Below are positions 11,214 to 24,580 of a DNA stretch of 64,000 nucleotides, in pieces. A program made the position numbers and the translations under genes. The DNA is from Acanthosepion esculentum (taxonomy: Eukaryota > Mollusca > Cephalopoda > Sepiida > Sepiidae). The stretch's first letter is position 1. Every line of letters begins with the position of its first letter. The DNA is taken from the NCBI GenBank assembly GCA_964036315.1, contig OZ038482.1, positions 9,664,698-9,728,697 of the forward strand, given 5' to 3'. Under the pieces are notes generated by a model. The model made no database searches. It worked only from the letters and a program-made list of their open reading frames with translations, and was not told the origin of the DNA.

Positions 11214-11673
11214 TTTGTTCTGATGTATCATGGGATTATTCTATATTTATTTAACTATTATTTTTTATAATCTAATTTTTTCATTATTGTTAATTACCAT
11301 TCTTATCTGTATTTTAAAGTATTTTTATTGCTTAACTTCTTTTATTATTAATTATTTTGGTTCCAGATTACTACAGTGATGAAGGTTGGGTGTTATTTGG
11401 CAATTTATTTGTTGCTTAACATATTGATCACTTACAATTCTTGACAATAACTGTGACAATTGAAAGTATATATCAATATAAGCATGTATAAATGCATATA
11501 TATGGATATACAAGGATGGAGTTATAAATTCAATCAGATAAATAATTATTAACTGAAATTGATCTGAATTTTCACTGTATTATGTCCAATCTATATGATC
11601 AATGGTCACCAGTCAATTAAGTGTAATGGCAGAGAAGAAATTATTTTGAAAAATATTTTTTTTATCATTTGGA
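11214..11673. other. No gene seen
   Basis: AT-rich unique-looking sequence; nothing supported. Confidence 0.55.
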
Positions 11674-11706
<33 letters not shown>

Positions 11707-12045
11707 GTCACTTCAACTGGAAAAGACATCAATCAACATTCTACCATGTATGGATTAAATAACCTTGATGTGATAATCAGTTTAAGAGAAGGAAAATTCT
11801 GAATTCAAACCAGCCTGAGGATTGAAAGGGATTCATCAGGATATCTTGCCCTAAACATGCCATTGTGGCTATAATTGCCATACTTAGGGTGCCGTTATAA
11901 TCCTAATGAGTTACAGGCTTCATGATCTCTCTATCTCAGTCTGTTCACATCTATCTATCTAATTTTGTTCATATCTGTCTAACTCATTCTCTTCCTGTCT
12001 ATCTCATTCTGTTCATATCTATGTTCCTATCTGCCTTAGTCTTTT

Positions 12046-12088
<43 letters not shown>

Positions 12089-12376
12089 CAGTCTCTTCCT
12101 ACCTATATATCCAGCTAAGTCTGTTCATATCTATCAATCTATCTCATTTTCTTCATATCTATCTCATTTTGTTCATATATATCTGACTCATTCTCTTCCT
12201 ATCTATCTATGCTCATTTAGTCTTTTTATGTCTCGGTATCTATATTCCTATCTGCCTTAGTCTTTTTCTTTCTTTCTTTCTTTCTTTCTTTCTATCTATG
12301 TCTGTTCATAATCAATCAATCTATTTTCTATCCCATTTCTCCATATCTATTTACCTATCTCATTCTATTCCTGTCA

Positions 12377-12442
<66 letters not shown>

Positions 12443-12580
12443 GTCTGTTCATAATCTATCTATCTATTTTATTCATATCTATTTACCTACCTCATCCTGT
12501 TCATAATCTATTTTTCTATCCCATTTTGTTCATATTTTTTTTACCTATCTTATTCTGTTCATATCTATCTATCTATAAAC
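11674..12580. repeat. Tetranucleotide-rich region: (CTAT)n, (TTTC)n
   Basis: Perfect CTAT runs at 11674-11707, 12046-12088 and 12372-12442, and a TTTC run near 12265-12292. They are linked by degenerate CTATCTCATTCTGTTCATAT sequence repeating every 35-45 bp from 11920 on. Two plus-strand frames (11922-12260, 12298-12606) are Ser/Ile/Tyr/Leu-rich translations of this and are not genes. Confidence 0.93.
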
Positions 12581-14049
12581 ATATTCTGTGTTTGGTAATT
12601 GAATGACAAAGTGGGAAAACTCTATGTAATGCATTTTGTCCTCTAAAAAGAGGTCATCAGACTTCAGAAATGTTCTTATTGATGGAAGTCTATATATGGA
12701 GGGTGGGGTGGGGGAGGGTGATGTAAATGTTGGTTATAATTATTCACTGAGAGGAAACACTGAAGATACAGGAATGCTGAAGTTTTAATTTTTAATTTCA
12801 AAATTTCTGATGTCTCCCATAATTCCATCAAGAAGAAAATTATTTTAGTCTGATGAAGTCCCTTTAGTCCATGTTGCATGGAATCTTTCTTCATTTTTCA
12901 TTCAATTATCTATTATTGTACTGATAGATAGACATTTATATGTTTCCCATATTTGGTGTTCTAATGGTTTTTTCCCTCTCTTTTCTTATAATCAATCCTA
13001 TATAAATATCGAAGCTTACACGATGTCTCTGTCTCTAATAATATTGGCTACAACTAAGAAGTTCTATTGTGTTGATGTTGAATTCTTGTAGCTAAAATTG
13101 AAAAAAAAGTCAAACAGTTGATGAAAAATCAAAGAAATAAGTTCACATTTTAGCTGAGAGTTCCTGAGAGTGAATTTTTCTGCGTCATATTCATTTCATT
13201 TGGTTATTTCTAACGACAACAGCAATAATGAGTTTCTAACAATAAAATTCCAGTTTGCAAAGAAATTTTTATCGAATCAGAGAAGATCAAAGAGAGAAAA
13301 AATGCCAATATGGAAATGTGGAAAATTGGAATAAAAGAGAAAGCAAAACAAACAGAAAAATAGAAAAAAGGTTTAAAGAAAGAGAGAGAGGGAGTGAGAG
13401 ATGGAAAGAGAGAGAAGAGGAGAGTGAGAGAGATGTAAAGAGAGAGAGAGAGAATGGAAAAGAAAATGAAAAATCATATGCACATATAAATATATATCAA
13501 TAAATATATCAATAAGTAGACAATCTCTTGTCGAAAAATTATATTATACAAAAAAATTTACAATTTTTCATCATTTCCTTCATTGGCAATTCACTAAATT
13601 CAGTGCTCTCCTATTAATTATATATAAAGGGATGCTGAAAATCCTCAAATCTGGCCAAATAATCAAACATGTTTTTTTTTTAAAAGACTTCATTGAGACA
13701 AAAATATTTAGTCCTTTTGATACACCATACTTCCGTAACTTGTTTCTTGGTATGAATGTACTTATATCAAGTAAGGAATAAAGACAGAAGAAAACATTTT
13801 CTTTACCAAAGTGTTTTGTCCTCTAGTGGATATCAAAGCAAATATAAGGATCTTATTTTGCAACATGTTTTATAAACAAAAGCAAAAATATTATTAGGTT
13901 TTGCAAAATTTTTAAATTTAAAGATGCTTAAAAAGTTCTTAAGGCTGTGAAAGGTAAACTGTGAAGGATGCTAAGTGATGTAATTTAATGCCTAATAAAG
14001 AAAGTGTGGAAATGTTCTTATTGCTGTTTTTTAACTTTCTTTCTTATTT

Positions 14050-14052
<3 letters not shown>
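12581..14052. other. No gene seen; AG-rich stretch at 13370-13460
   Basis: AT-rich sequence with a (GAGA)-rich patch whose plus frame (13255-13503) is a charged, low-complexity Arg/Glu/Lys peptide. I see no gene. Confidence 0.55.
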
Positions 14053-14087
<35 letters not shown>

Positions 14088-14255
14088 ACAATCACGCATA
14101 GAATCAATCAGCAATATTAATGCGATTATTGGCGCTATCCCATCGCTAGTAGAATATAATGGATGCATTAAAATACTGTTAATCCATAGAATGATGTGAT
14201 CCTCATCCAAATAATCGCATTAATATTGCTGCTTGATTCTATGCGTGATTGTTTC
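14053..14255. mobile_element. 171-bp foldback (MITE-like) element beside (TA)n
   Basis: Nearly perfect 48-bp inverted arms bound 14085-14255: GAAACAATCACGCATAGAAT at the left and its complement ending GATTGTTTC at the right. About 75 bp of unrelated sequence lie between them. A (TA)n tract (14053-14084) abuts the left end and TATA follows soon after the right end, so a TA target is possible. Non-coding; the superfamily is not determinable by eye. Confidence 0.82.
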
Positions 14256-15629
14256 TTTGTATATAAAATACATGCTGCCTTATGTTTTATGTTTATATAA
14301 ATATTAATGTACTTATTATCTTATTGCAATTTGATAAATTATTTATGTATTTATTTGTTTTAAATAATAAAAGTTTTTGATTTAACCATTTTCTTTTAAT
14401 TTTTAAAATTTTTTATGGTCCTGTAAGCTTGAGAAAGGAGTATTTCTTTTAGGAAAGGAGATATTTGAAAAAATCTAGGGCACATTTTAACATTTTGACA
14501 AAATTTGATCGTGGCACTCTCAAAAACTTTCCATCTAATTAAGTTATTTTCACTTTTAATAAGTGACATTCTTCAGATTAAAGTTGTGCTTCAATTTATT
14601 TCTATGTCTCTCTAATGCATTTTATAAGATCCTTTTTGTGGTCATAGCTCTCTTTTATTTTTAATTTCTGCAAGTTTCCCCAGTATATTATATGGAACAG
14701 TTGTGACAGTTTATTTTATATATATCAGCTTCAGAATTATCATTGTTACTAGTGGGGATACCTGGTGTTGCTCAGAAGATCTCTGAATAATAGTTTATTA
14801 TTGATAATTTATTCATATTTTTCAGCCATCTTATAGAAAATAATTTTTTATTCGATCTTTAAAACATAAACTTCATTATTTTTTGTTTGTTTGTTGCAAA
14901 ATAACTAAATTTAGGAAAATACCATGCTCAGTGGGGTGACGCTTAGAAGGTGAGCATCCCCATATTTTTATTCCAAAAGACACTTTATTTTTTTATTTAA
15001 ATATTAACATAAATACTCTGTTAATGCTGTTTTCAAACAAATCAAACTTAGATAAAAGTTCATTAACCTTTTTTCAAATTATTATTAATAAAAAAGTTAA
15101 TAAACTTAAGATATATTTAAACATATTTAATTTAATCATTTTTTCAAGCAAAAACTATAGCTAGCCTTACTTCTTTGAAAAATAATTATTTACTATTTAT
15201 TTTAGAGGGGAATTTAGATTTTTTTAAGTAAATAAAGTTTTACTTTTAAATATTAATTACTAACTGTTTTGAAAGAGAGTAGAAGCAAGATACATCGAGA
15301 ATTTAGTTTTGAAAAGTGATTATGTTGAAATTTCAAGTTATATTTTTATTTGAAAAGAAAAGAAAAACTTTATAGTTAAATAAAAATTAGCAGACAGACA
15401 TTACTTATGGTCAACATTAATCTTGTTGAATATTTGTTTTATGAATTTAACTATATTTTATTTAAATTAATTTTCAAAAATAAGGCATGCTATAGTTTTT
15501 TTGCTTTAATAAAACTTAATTGAAAATTATTTACCTTTTTTATGTTAGTTACACACCAGAAAAACAATGAAGTTTATTTTTTAAAGATTGATAAAAAAAA
15601 TTATTTTCCATAATATGGCCTAATAAGTC

Positions 15630-15633
<4 letters not shown>
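14256..15633. other. AT-rich DNA, no gene seen
   Basis: Very AT-rich, no frame above 60 codons, no repeat recognised. Confidence 0.6.

Positions 15634-15697
<64 letters not shown>
15634..15697. repeat. (CA)n microsatellite
   Basis: About 32 CA dinucleotides. Confidence 0.98.
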
Positions 15698-15698
<1 letters not shown>

Positions 15699-16808
15699 TA
15701 TTTGAATAAATAAATATTGAACTTTGTCAAATAATTGTATTTAATATTCTTCTTCTTTTAAATTTACTTTATTGTTTTAATCATTTTTTAAAAATTATGC
15801 TTTTATTTACTATAGACGTGAAAATAAATTCAAGAGAACAGAAATATAAAAATACATACATGTATAGCATTTAGCAGAATAAAAAAGTAAAAATGCATGG
15901 TAATCATAATCTGGAATAATATCTTTGTAAATACAAATCATATGATGATCATTTTTTTACAAAAATCTGGCTTGGGTGATAATGAGTTTGTATATATATT
16001 TACTTTGTCATTACTATTGTAGTTTTTAGTTTTAGCCGGACACACACACACATACAGACAACTGCTTTTATATATGTATAGATGACTATTTTTACTTCTG
16101 ATCATATCCACAATAATTTTGGATTGTAATTATTTTGATATTGTTAAGATTGGATAAATTGTTTTCCATAGTAGATTTTAAGGAGTTAGTAGGTTGTATT
16201 ATATGTCAGTTTTTATCTTGCTTATTGTCATTGTTGTTGATATTAATGTGATTATATTTTTGGAATTGTAGACGTTTTATGCCTTTCTCTTAGTATTGTG
16301 AATGAAATAGTAAGGATATTGGAGGCTTTTAAAACATGATTTTTATGGATATTTTTTCTTGAGGTAATTATTAGGAACTGCAGATCCTTGGTGCTCTTAA
16401 ATAAAATCCTATAATTATTCCAGATTTTTACTACTGTAGAAAGATAAAATTATGTTATTGTAATATTTAGCATCCTCTGTAGTGTATCTTTACTTTTACA
16501 GGAAGCCTTAAAAACATTGGTAAAGAAGATTTGTTCTTTTTATCTTTATTCATATTGACTTTTTACAGATTGATTGATTTATTGATTTCTTAGTTATGGG
16601 TCATTTAGTGCTGAAATTTAATTTTCTTGGAAGCTTTGAAGTAATAAAAATATGATATATGTTATTCTGCTTTCACAGTTGAATGCATGATAGATGATAC
16701 TCAGCTTTAATGCATATACATGTGTGTGTGGACATAATTACTAGAGGTGGTGATATGTTTGTTTTAATTTGTAGTCTAGTTGAAGTTATATTTTGGAATA
16801 CAGTTTGA
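15698..16808. other. AT-rich DNA, no gene seen
   Basis: Unique-looking AT-rich sequence; nothing supported. Confidence 0.55.
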
Positions 16809-18010
16809 TTTTTTTTTTTTAACAAAGCCCAGGGGCCACTTGAGGATGACAGTTACGTTAGGAGGCCGTTTGTATGTATAGGAGTGGAAGATAATGGTTA
16901 ACTCTAGCCTTGAACAGGTTAAGAGTGTAGTGATTGGGGAAACAAACTTGAGAGTCAGTTCCAAAGGGCAGTGGTACCAGGAAGTAGCTGCTTGAATGGA
17001 ACTTACTTCTCACCAGTGGAATACAGAGGAAATGTGGGTGGTTTGCTACAATGTAAGTGGCATTGCATGTTCTTGCTATGAAGGTTTGACCTTATGGGAC
17101 CAGAGAATGTAGTTCGTCTGAGCGCTTTCTGTGGAAGTAGTGGTAAAGCAGCAAGAAGCTTGCTACATCCCACCTGTGAGAGAGAGGTTTAAGGGTGGAG
17201 AATAATTTATCATCTATAAGGTTTCAGAGACGCTTTTGAACTCTATCATGGCTGGAGAGTGAGATCTCGGCAGCTCCTGTCCTAATATGACAACAGTACT
17301 CCATTTTTGGCCTGGTCTGGCTCTTGTAAGGGTAGAGGATAGCAGGAAGAGTCAGGTACTTACTGGAGTGGTACAGGGAGCCAACCACTTAACCTGTATC
17401 TTTAGAAATTGATCATATGTACAAGTTCCACTTGAAGTTGTGTGGAATTTTGAGGCCCAACAGTCTTTCGAGGCAAGGTGCTTCCCCGAGAGGACCTCTG
17501 TTCATCAAGATTGGTGGTAGCTCAAGGTGAGATCAGTGATGATGAAATATAACTAACTTGGTCTTTGAGGCATTGAATGTAACCAGCCAATTTTTACCTC
17601 ATTGGGTAGTTTGAGCAAGATCAGAAGAAAGATCAGTTGCCAATCTCTGACCATCGAGAGTTTAAGATGTGTGCTTGTATATAGCTGTATCATCAACATA
17701 GATGTATACAAATGATCTGAGTGTATTCTTAGGCAGATCATTTATATAGATCAAGAAGTGGGTTGGTCCAAAGTGTGACCCCCTGGGGGACGCCTGCATT
17801 AATCTTTAGAGCTCCAGAGGACTGGCCATGAATAACTACCTTCAGAGACCTACCTGTTAGGAAGGATTTTATGATCGAGAAGACCCTTCCAGTGATTCCA
17901 TAACTTGAGAGCTTGTGTAGTAAACCTTTGTGTTGCATCTTGTCAAATGCCTTTAAGATTTCTAGTGCTATGGTCCTTGAGGGGTGTTTGTCATCAAGAT
18001 CCTTACTGAT
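16809..18010 (-). pseudogene. LINE reverse transcriptase, C-terminal half (Jockey/CR1-like)
   Basis: Read on minus from about 18010: IALEILKAFDKMQHKGLLHK (palm motif A region), SSGALKINAGVPQG (about 17775-17815), and an intact YVDD box with codons at 17689-17700. Then come KPxAF-type NASKTKLV (about 17560), SQTRPKMEYCCH (about 17290), and a long C-terminus ending PQVAPGLC near 16825. A run of T at 16809-16820 on plus is the genomic poly(A) tail. At least two frameshifts and several stops break the frame, and the endonuclease half is absent (5' truncation). Orphan; no duplicated flanks checked. Confidence 0.88.
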
Positions 18011-18807
18011 TCTGTGAGTGATGGTAGTTTGATTTCTTTAAAAAATTGTAGGATTTTATATGGACTAATGTCATGAAAGTTCTTTCATGTTGGTTGTTTG
18101 GTTAGTTGATTTTGTTTGGCGGCATATCAACCTCTATGGGTTATTTAATGCCGAAATTTAAATATTTTGCATGCTTCAACAACAAATATTTTGTACATAG
18201 TTTTATACTTTCAAAGTAAAGGTATGTTTTCTAGATGTATATTCTGTAGATCATAAAATGTATTGTTAGTAATTTTATAATAAAAATGTATTTTTATATT
18301 GTTTTAGTGTTGCATTGATTGTCCTTTTGCTATAAAATGTTTTGTTGGTTATTTTATTATAAAAATGTACTGTTGATTTTTGTTTGGAGGATTCACTATT
18401 TGCCCATAGCTAGGAACCTAACAGGTGCTACCAGCCCGAGTAAAGGTGGACCTGAGAACAACAGCAATTAAAAGGTGGTTCCATGCTCTTCAAAATCTCC
18501 AATCTCCTTATCAAAGGCCTTGCTGCTGGATGTAGTCTTCTTACATATCAAGTAAATGCATGTTGCTAACAAGTGTGATATGGAAGTCGTTCCTTAATGT
18601 CTTCACTATGGCCAGTGATAAAGTTGCAGGAAAAAGAGTCGTAGAAAAAAGTCACAATTTTAGCTAGGACAAAAAAAGTAACAGGAAATAATGTCACAAA
18701 TAATTTATGGTGCCCAGTAATAAAATCATCTATTTCTGTTGGGTACTTCACGAGTTTATGGGTCCACTCTGTTTGCAATAGAAATTCGACCCAATCTCTA
18801 AAAAATG
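18011..18807. other. No gene seen
   Basis: Contains two imperfect copies of an ATTTTATAATAAAAATGTA-type stretch at about 18240-18375. No gene. Confidence 0.5.
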
Positions 18808-19455
18808 TTTTTTAACAATGCTACGATCACATATTTAATATGGAGTTCTAGCATCCCTTTATGTGAAGAAAGCCTTAAAGAAGTGTGTTTTTGTAAAGTT
18901 TTCATTGAGACAAACAAAGTACAAGGATTGTATTGGAAGATAGATTCAGCTGTAAAAATCGATTTTTTAACAATGCTACGATCACATATTTAATATGGAG
19001 TTCTAGCATCCCTTTATGTGAAGAAAGCCTTAAAGAAGTGTGTTTTTGTAAAGTTTTCATTGAGACAAACAAAGTACAAGGATTGTATTGGAAGATAGAT
19101 TCAGCTGTAAAAATCGATTTTTTAACAATGCTACGGTCACATATTTAATATGGAGTTCTAGCATCCCTTTATGTGAAGAAAGCCTTAAAGAAGTGTGTTT
19201 TTGTAAAGTTTTCATTGAGACAAACAAAGTACAAGGATTGTATTGAAAGATAGATTCAGCTGTAAAAATCGATTTTTTAACAATGCTACGATCACATATT
19301 TAATATGGAGTTCTAGCATCCCTTTATGTGAAGAAAGCCTTAAAGAAGTGTGTTTTTATAAAGTTTTCATTGAGACAAACAAAGTACAAGGATTGTATTG
19401 GAAGATAGATTCAGCTGTAAAAATCGATTTTTTAACAATGCTACGATCACATATT
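18808..19455. repeat. 155-bp tandem repeat, 4.2 units
   Basis: The string TTTAACAATGCTACGATC recurs at 18811, 18966, 19121, 19276 and 19431, exactly 155 bp apart. The units differ by only one to three substitutions (for example ACGGTC in the third, TTTATAAAG in the fourth). The unit has frames of about 60-75 codons that repeat with the array; I do not count these as genes. Confidence 0.97.
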
Positions 19456-20119
19456 CGATTTATTCGATAGTTAGTGAGTCCTAGTATCCCATAAGACCCT
19501 GCTTTTTATGTGATGAAAGTCTCAATTTGACATTTAAATTTGAATTAAGAAAACTGGGATTTTGTTCGCTGGCTTGGTAACATTGTTGTCTCATTTCTTT
19601 TGGTTCCTGTAATATTTTTTTACATGCATTCATCTTGATGATAACCTGAACAAAATATATTATTTTATTTGTCCTGATCGGCTCAGTTCTTTAATTTATT
19701 CGGACAGAGGCTAAAAAAAATAAATAGGTAAACACTTGACTAAAGTGTAAAAACTGTGTTGTTTAGCTAAGTAGAAAATAGAAATTACTGTTTAGTTTAC
19801 TAGATATAATTTCTACTTAGCTAAGCTAAATATAATTCTGCAGATGTGACATGAATATTAATGGTGAAAAAGAAAAAGCAGAGAGTGTTATTTTTTTTTA
19901 ATTCAGTTAGAATGACTTTGAAAAATTATATAAACCAGACTTTTTTTACTTAAAATTTTAAATTTGCTTGAAAAATTTTGAACGGACAGTATTAAAAAAA
20001 AAGAAAGTAAGTTCTTAAGCAACAACTGAAAATTAACTCATTACTTTTTTTAACACATCATTTCATCAAACTTTTTATTTTACCATGTCTCATAAAATAT
20101 GTACACCTCTTCTTTTTTA
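19456..20119. other. No gene; inverted repeat at 19762-19835
   Basis: GTTTAGCTAAGTAGAAA and, 40 bp on, TTTCTACTTAGCTAAGC form a stem of about 15 bp that could be a small hairpin. Otherwise nothing. Confidence 0.5.
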
Positions 20120-20345
20120 GCTAGTCCTCAGAATCGGAGAGCCGAGTTTGAGTTCCTGTCGAATCCATCCACTTACGTGCTAATACCCTTGGGAAAAGTA
20201 TGAATCCTCTTCTTCTCCCCACTCCCAGAAAGAAATGGCAACCTACTGCAGGAAAAAATCTGCCTCGTCAGTCATGTATCGTATCGAAAGATATATGATC
20301 GCCTTGAAGCGTGTATCACGCATGGCTCATATGTATCTGACTGAA
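20120..20345 (+). mobile_element. SINE family S2 copy
   Basis: The block AATCGGAGAGCCGAGTT... CACTTACGTGCTAAT... AAAGTATGAATCCTCTTC... GAAATGGCAACCTACTGC recurs at 24972-25215 and, more diverged, at 27895-28085. GAGTTTGAGTTCC resembles a box B. The repetition and a length of about 230 bp suggest a SINE with a conserved central domain. Confidence 0.6.
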
Positions 20346-22988
20346 AAGTCTCACGATATTTCTACTTTTTTAAAAAAAAAATTTTTTCCTGATATATTTG
20401 AATAATTTTCACGGACTACTCATTTTAAAATCGTGGAAAGGTAACTGATCACTAAAAAAAAAATATCCCCCCATCCACCAAAAGAAAATTTCCATTATCG
20501 ATTTTTCAACGCCGCTAAAAAAAAGTTCCATTAATCCCGTTTCGTGACAGAAATATGTATTTTTCTAAGACAAGGCATCGGTATTCGAATATCATCGGTA
20601 TTCGATTCGCATATCCAGGTTAATAAAGTCAGTTATGTTGTTAAACAACAAACGTTGATTTTTCAAAGCATGCAGAGGCAGGTCGACCGCCTACCAATTT
20701 CGATGAATAATGTTGTAATATTGTAACAGTTTTGCAAAGAGAAACATGATTTTTTTAATCAAAAGTTACAATGTTCTGAAAAGGATTCAAATTTTTTTTA
20801 AAATAATCAAAAAATGCTTTGGTCTTTCATCTTAATAATAACATGAACAGACGACAAAATTTTGTTTTTATCAAGTTTAAGGCCGTTTTTATCATGCTAT
20901 GCTATGGATGCAGATGCTCATTTTTTTTTTTTTAGCGATTTCATGAAGTTTCAAAGTCAAACTAAAAAAACACCATCTTCCTAAAACCCCTGAATTAATT
21001 TGACTTGTTATCTTACAAAGAAAGTGAACCATATTGACACTCTTTCAACAATTAGATTCCCCAACCAAAATTTCACGATTATTGTTTTTAGTTTACTATG
21101 TTTTTAGTTTATGTGGCACAAGTTCGTTTCCGAAATAAATTCTTGCTTTTTTTTACGTACATTAGGCTTAGGCAACACGAAGTCTCTTCTTACATGTGTT
21201 TTTATTTTGTTTGAGATCTACTTTCATTCTTTCAAAGTTCGTGCTTTAATCTTAATTTGATTGACGTTAACGGATTTTCTTGGATATTCTTTTCTTTCTA
21301 AAATTCACGTTTTATTGCTAAAATCCTGGTTTGCATACCGACCTTGTTCCCCAACCCTCAGTGCATTGGAATTACGAAATAAAAGTTCCAAAATGGAATG
21401 GAAAAGATGTGGATAACAAAAAAAGAAAAGAAAAAAAAGCGTGTATAGAATAAGATTTTACATATTTTTTTTTTAATACAACCTGAAAATTCTTTAAAAC
21501 TAAGTTCGCAGTATGAATATATAAAATAAAAATTCTTCTCTTAGTCTTCTTAAGTTATTAAAAAAAATTACTCTTTTTGGAGGAATAAAAAAATAAGTAT
21601 TTTGTTTTTGTAATGTAGAGATTTTTTAATGTGCTTTTTTTTCTTTTGTTTTTAATTTTTGACGTCATATGATTGAAGTGCCATTTATTTTCTATTTGGG
21701 AATTTATCTTAGTTTTTGTTATCAAAGAAGAATCATGACTTCTATTTCATTTTCTCTGCCCACATCGCAACATCTGACAATCAACAACTGGCATTATTGC
21801 AATGATACAGATTTTAAAAATAAATTATTCAACTTTATTTTGAACACAGTAAGTAGAAAAGAAAGAAAGAAAGAAAGAAAAGAAATCGAACGAATTTGGT
21901 ATTTTTCTCCCAAAGAATTCTCATGCTGAATTTCTCAAACCACGATGACAAAGCGGAAAGACTAAGTGTAGTCTGTTTGCAGCAGTTAGTACTTTTTTTT
22001 TTATATTTTGAGGTTTATTTCTAAAAACCACATCGCCTTTTTAGTTTATTAGCATAAATTCTCGGTGTTAAATTAAATTACAAAAAATCAAACAAAGAAA
22101 TTACTTTGCGCAAGACTCGAACTCTTACTGAATTTCTTATTAAAAAAAAAAGTAAAAACTGATAAAATAATGAAAAAAATATAAAAAGTCCAAGAAACAA
22201 GCCAAAATTTATAAGAAAAATAGTCCCTGTTAATATCTACTAAGAACACTAAAAGTAAAACGTATCACTACGACGAACTTATGTAAATAAATAAAAACTG
22301 GTAATTCCAACAAACAGTTTTTTTTTTCAGTCTGATCATCAAGATATCATTTTAAATTTTTTAATAAGAACCGTAGCTACGCTTTCTGGTTTCAATTTAA
22401 ATAAACTTTAGAAGTATTTGCGAACTTTTTTTTTGATCTAGTCACTTTTTTTAGGTAAATTTGTGTCACTATCCATCCATACAAAAGAGTTGAAAAAAAA
22501 AAGACAGGTAAGGCCGGAGGTGAAATTTATTTTAACAACAACCATTGTAAATATTTACCTCCTCAGATATTTCTTAGGGTAATGATGGGTGAGTTCACGA
22601 GACTAGTAATTAAACTAAATAATGCCAAGACGGAAATCAGCCTTACCTCGCCATGAGAACCAAATGTGTTGTTTACCTCCGCGTCAAGTTCTGCGACTGA
22701 CTTTTCTCAACTACGGAAGGGCAAAAGGATCTTTAATTTTAAAAATTCATAAAGGATTTCGGGTCGAACTGCAAACGTGATTTCTGAAAAGTTAATATCA
22801 CAAACTGTGATACGCATCGACTGAAAAGTGAATACCATAAATTTTGATACACCTCGACGTGAAGAGGCTGTGATTAGCGTGTTAGTCTTGAAAATTATTA
22901 GTGATGTGGTGGACCGGCCGTGTGAGGGTGAGAATGGAAGAAGTAGAGAAGATGAATTATCTCTGGCCGGTTCAGCCACAAAAAAGAA
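20346..22988. other. No gene seen; short (GAAA)n at about 21855-21882
   Basis: 2.6 kb of AT-rich sequence with many homopolymer A/T runs. Frames at 20544, 21669 and 22707 show no domain. The last ~90 bp (22900-22988) resemble the sequence upstream of the LTR-like block at 44306, so they probably belong to the same element. Confidence 0.5.
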
Positions 22989-23431
22989 TGTCGGACCTTA
23001 ATGGGGTCCAAAGGAACAAACGAGACAGATATATGTATGCGAACAAATATATATTATTAACAAACAGATAAAAACAGATTGATACACGGGTTTACAAATA
23101 CATTTAAAACATGTATAGAACGTTTAGTGTCTGTGTGGAAAGTTATTGTGTGTGTGTGTTTGAGTTGGAATGTCCGTACGGTTTGGTGAATCTTGTTCTA
23201 GCGTATTCCCTGAACATGGGAAACGCTAGTTGTGTGTGAGAGTTCACATACTGGAAATGCCTCGCACCACGTGCGACAGTTGCCGACCTCCAGCGAGGCC
23301 GGGTGAGCCGCCCGTGGGCGCAGCTGTGGAAAGAAAGAGAGAGAGGCCAAGGGTCAACCCGTATTTATACTCCCGGGAAGAAGAGACCCCTGGTGAAGCG
23401 TTAAGAAAATGAGGGGGAGCTAACTGCGACA
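22989..23431 (+). mobile_element. LTR-like element (family L), copy 1
   Basis: Begins TGTCGGACCTTAATGGGGTCC and ends GCTAACTGCGACA. The family consensus ends are TGTCGGA and TCCGACA, inverted and TG...CA, as in LTRs. A conserved GTATTTATA lies about 70 bp before the end (TATA box or polyadenylation region). Other copies: 30023, 35022, 39419 and 44306. This copy carries an extra GC-rich stretch at 23260-23335 not obvious in the others. Upstream sequence similar to that at 44210-44305 suggests a 3' LTR. Confidence 0.6.
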
Positions 23432-23745
23432 GTGATGCATACAGTGAGTTCGATCCTCACTGAATGCCTAATAAAACTCGAAAAAAAAAATAAATAAAAG
23501 AATCATGTTCTCAAATAATATAGCCTCGGCACATAGAATCTTTCATGTGGATGACATGCATGACACCACCAGACCCATTCAGATCTAAACTCTCAACTGT
23601 ATGCAACCCCTTTCTCAGGGCAATAGTTAAAATAGCTTCGAGTGAATGAAACCCCTAGTGTAGATCTTAGCGAACCTTGTAGACTGGCGCTACAGAATCA
23701 CAAATATAACAATGTACCAAATAACAGAAACTGAAGTATAGAGAG

Positions 23746-24365
23746 ATAATGACGTGGAAACATATGTGTTATATTTAACAAAACAAGATAAGGAATTTAT
23801 TTACAAGTTTACACATTTGAAGTTGTCAGTTTCAGAAAAGGGAATCAAATATTTAAAGTTTGTAGTTTCGATGAATTGTCAAGAAATCATCGGACACAAA
23901 GTAATATTCCAAAATGTTTAAAACAAATTGAGTGGTTGTATTCGACATGAATGAAAAGATATATTTTCAGGTACTTAGCTTTGGAATTGTATAGAGTTCT
24001 TTGAAATTGTCCTGTTCTCATTAGAGTCTGATAATTATTAGCGTGTAATTTGACACCGGCGTTATTCAGACGCTTTCTGCTTCCTGCTTCTTTCTGCCTT
24101 TTCTCTCTTTGCTTTGATTCAATTTTCTCTGCTTATTTATATCAAAAAGCGATTTCACATCGACTCGTTACTTTTTTCTCAGTTTGTAAGCCGCTCCTTT
24201 TTCATTGGTCAAAATTAATTTTCATATAGGCTCGTTAAACTTTGCCTGGTCTTTTCTTCAGCCCGGAGCCAATCCCTTTTTCCATTGGTCTAAATAAATT
24301 TTTGCATAGGCTCGCGAATTTGAAAACAGTGGAGAAAAGAGAGTTATTTTTTTATTTCATATTCT
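23746..24365. mobile_element. Insertion inside LINE family C, unidentified
   Basis: About 620 bp separating two parts of one LINE. Near its right end a ~70-bp segment is duplicated, each copy with CATTGGTC and ATAGGCTCG (about 24200-24310), reminiscent of paired CCAAT boxes. That makes an LTR or promoter-bearing element possible. No coding frame. Confidence 0.45.
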
Positions 24366-24452
24366 CCACAAAACCACGTCACCTGAAGACTTTCATGAAC
24401 AGCAACAACTGCAGTGGATAACACGTGTAACTCGACAAGAAAGTAATGACAT

Positions 24453-24580
24453 TTTAAAAAATCATTTCACCCCCAAGCAAGGCGATAATGCCACTAACAT
24501 GCAAGTGGTTAATGAGAGTAAAAGAGAATTAGAAGACTTCAGGAATGAGGAGAAAGGAGAATAAAAGAACATGTTTCAGG
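24453..24580 (-). mobile_element. LINE family A tail inserted into LINE family C
   Basis: The tail block AAAAATCATTTCACCCCCAA to GTTTCAGG sits inside the family C sequence. ATGACAT is present on both sides (24446-24452 and about 24574-24580), a credible 7-bp target-site duplication. It is antisense to the host LINE and 5'-truncated to about 125 bp. Confidence 0.7.

Noticed and set aside
12676..12894. 72-codon minus-strand frame with a Pro-rich end
   Set aside because: No domain, and the Pro run comes from a GGGTGG-type simple stretch.
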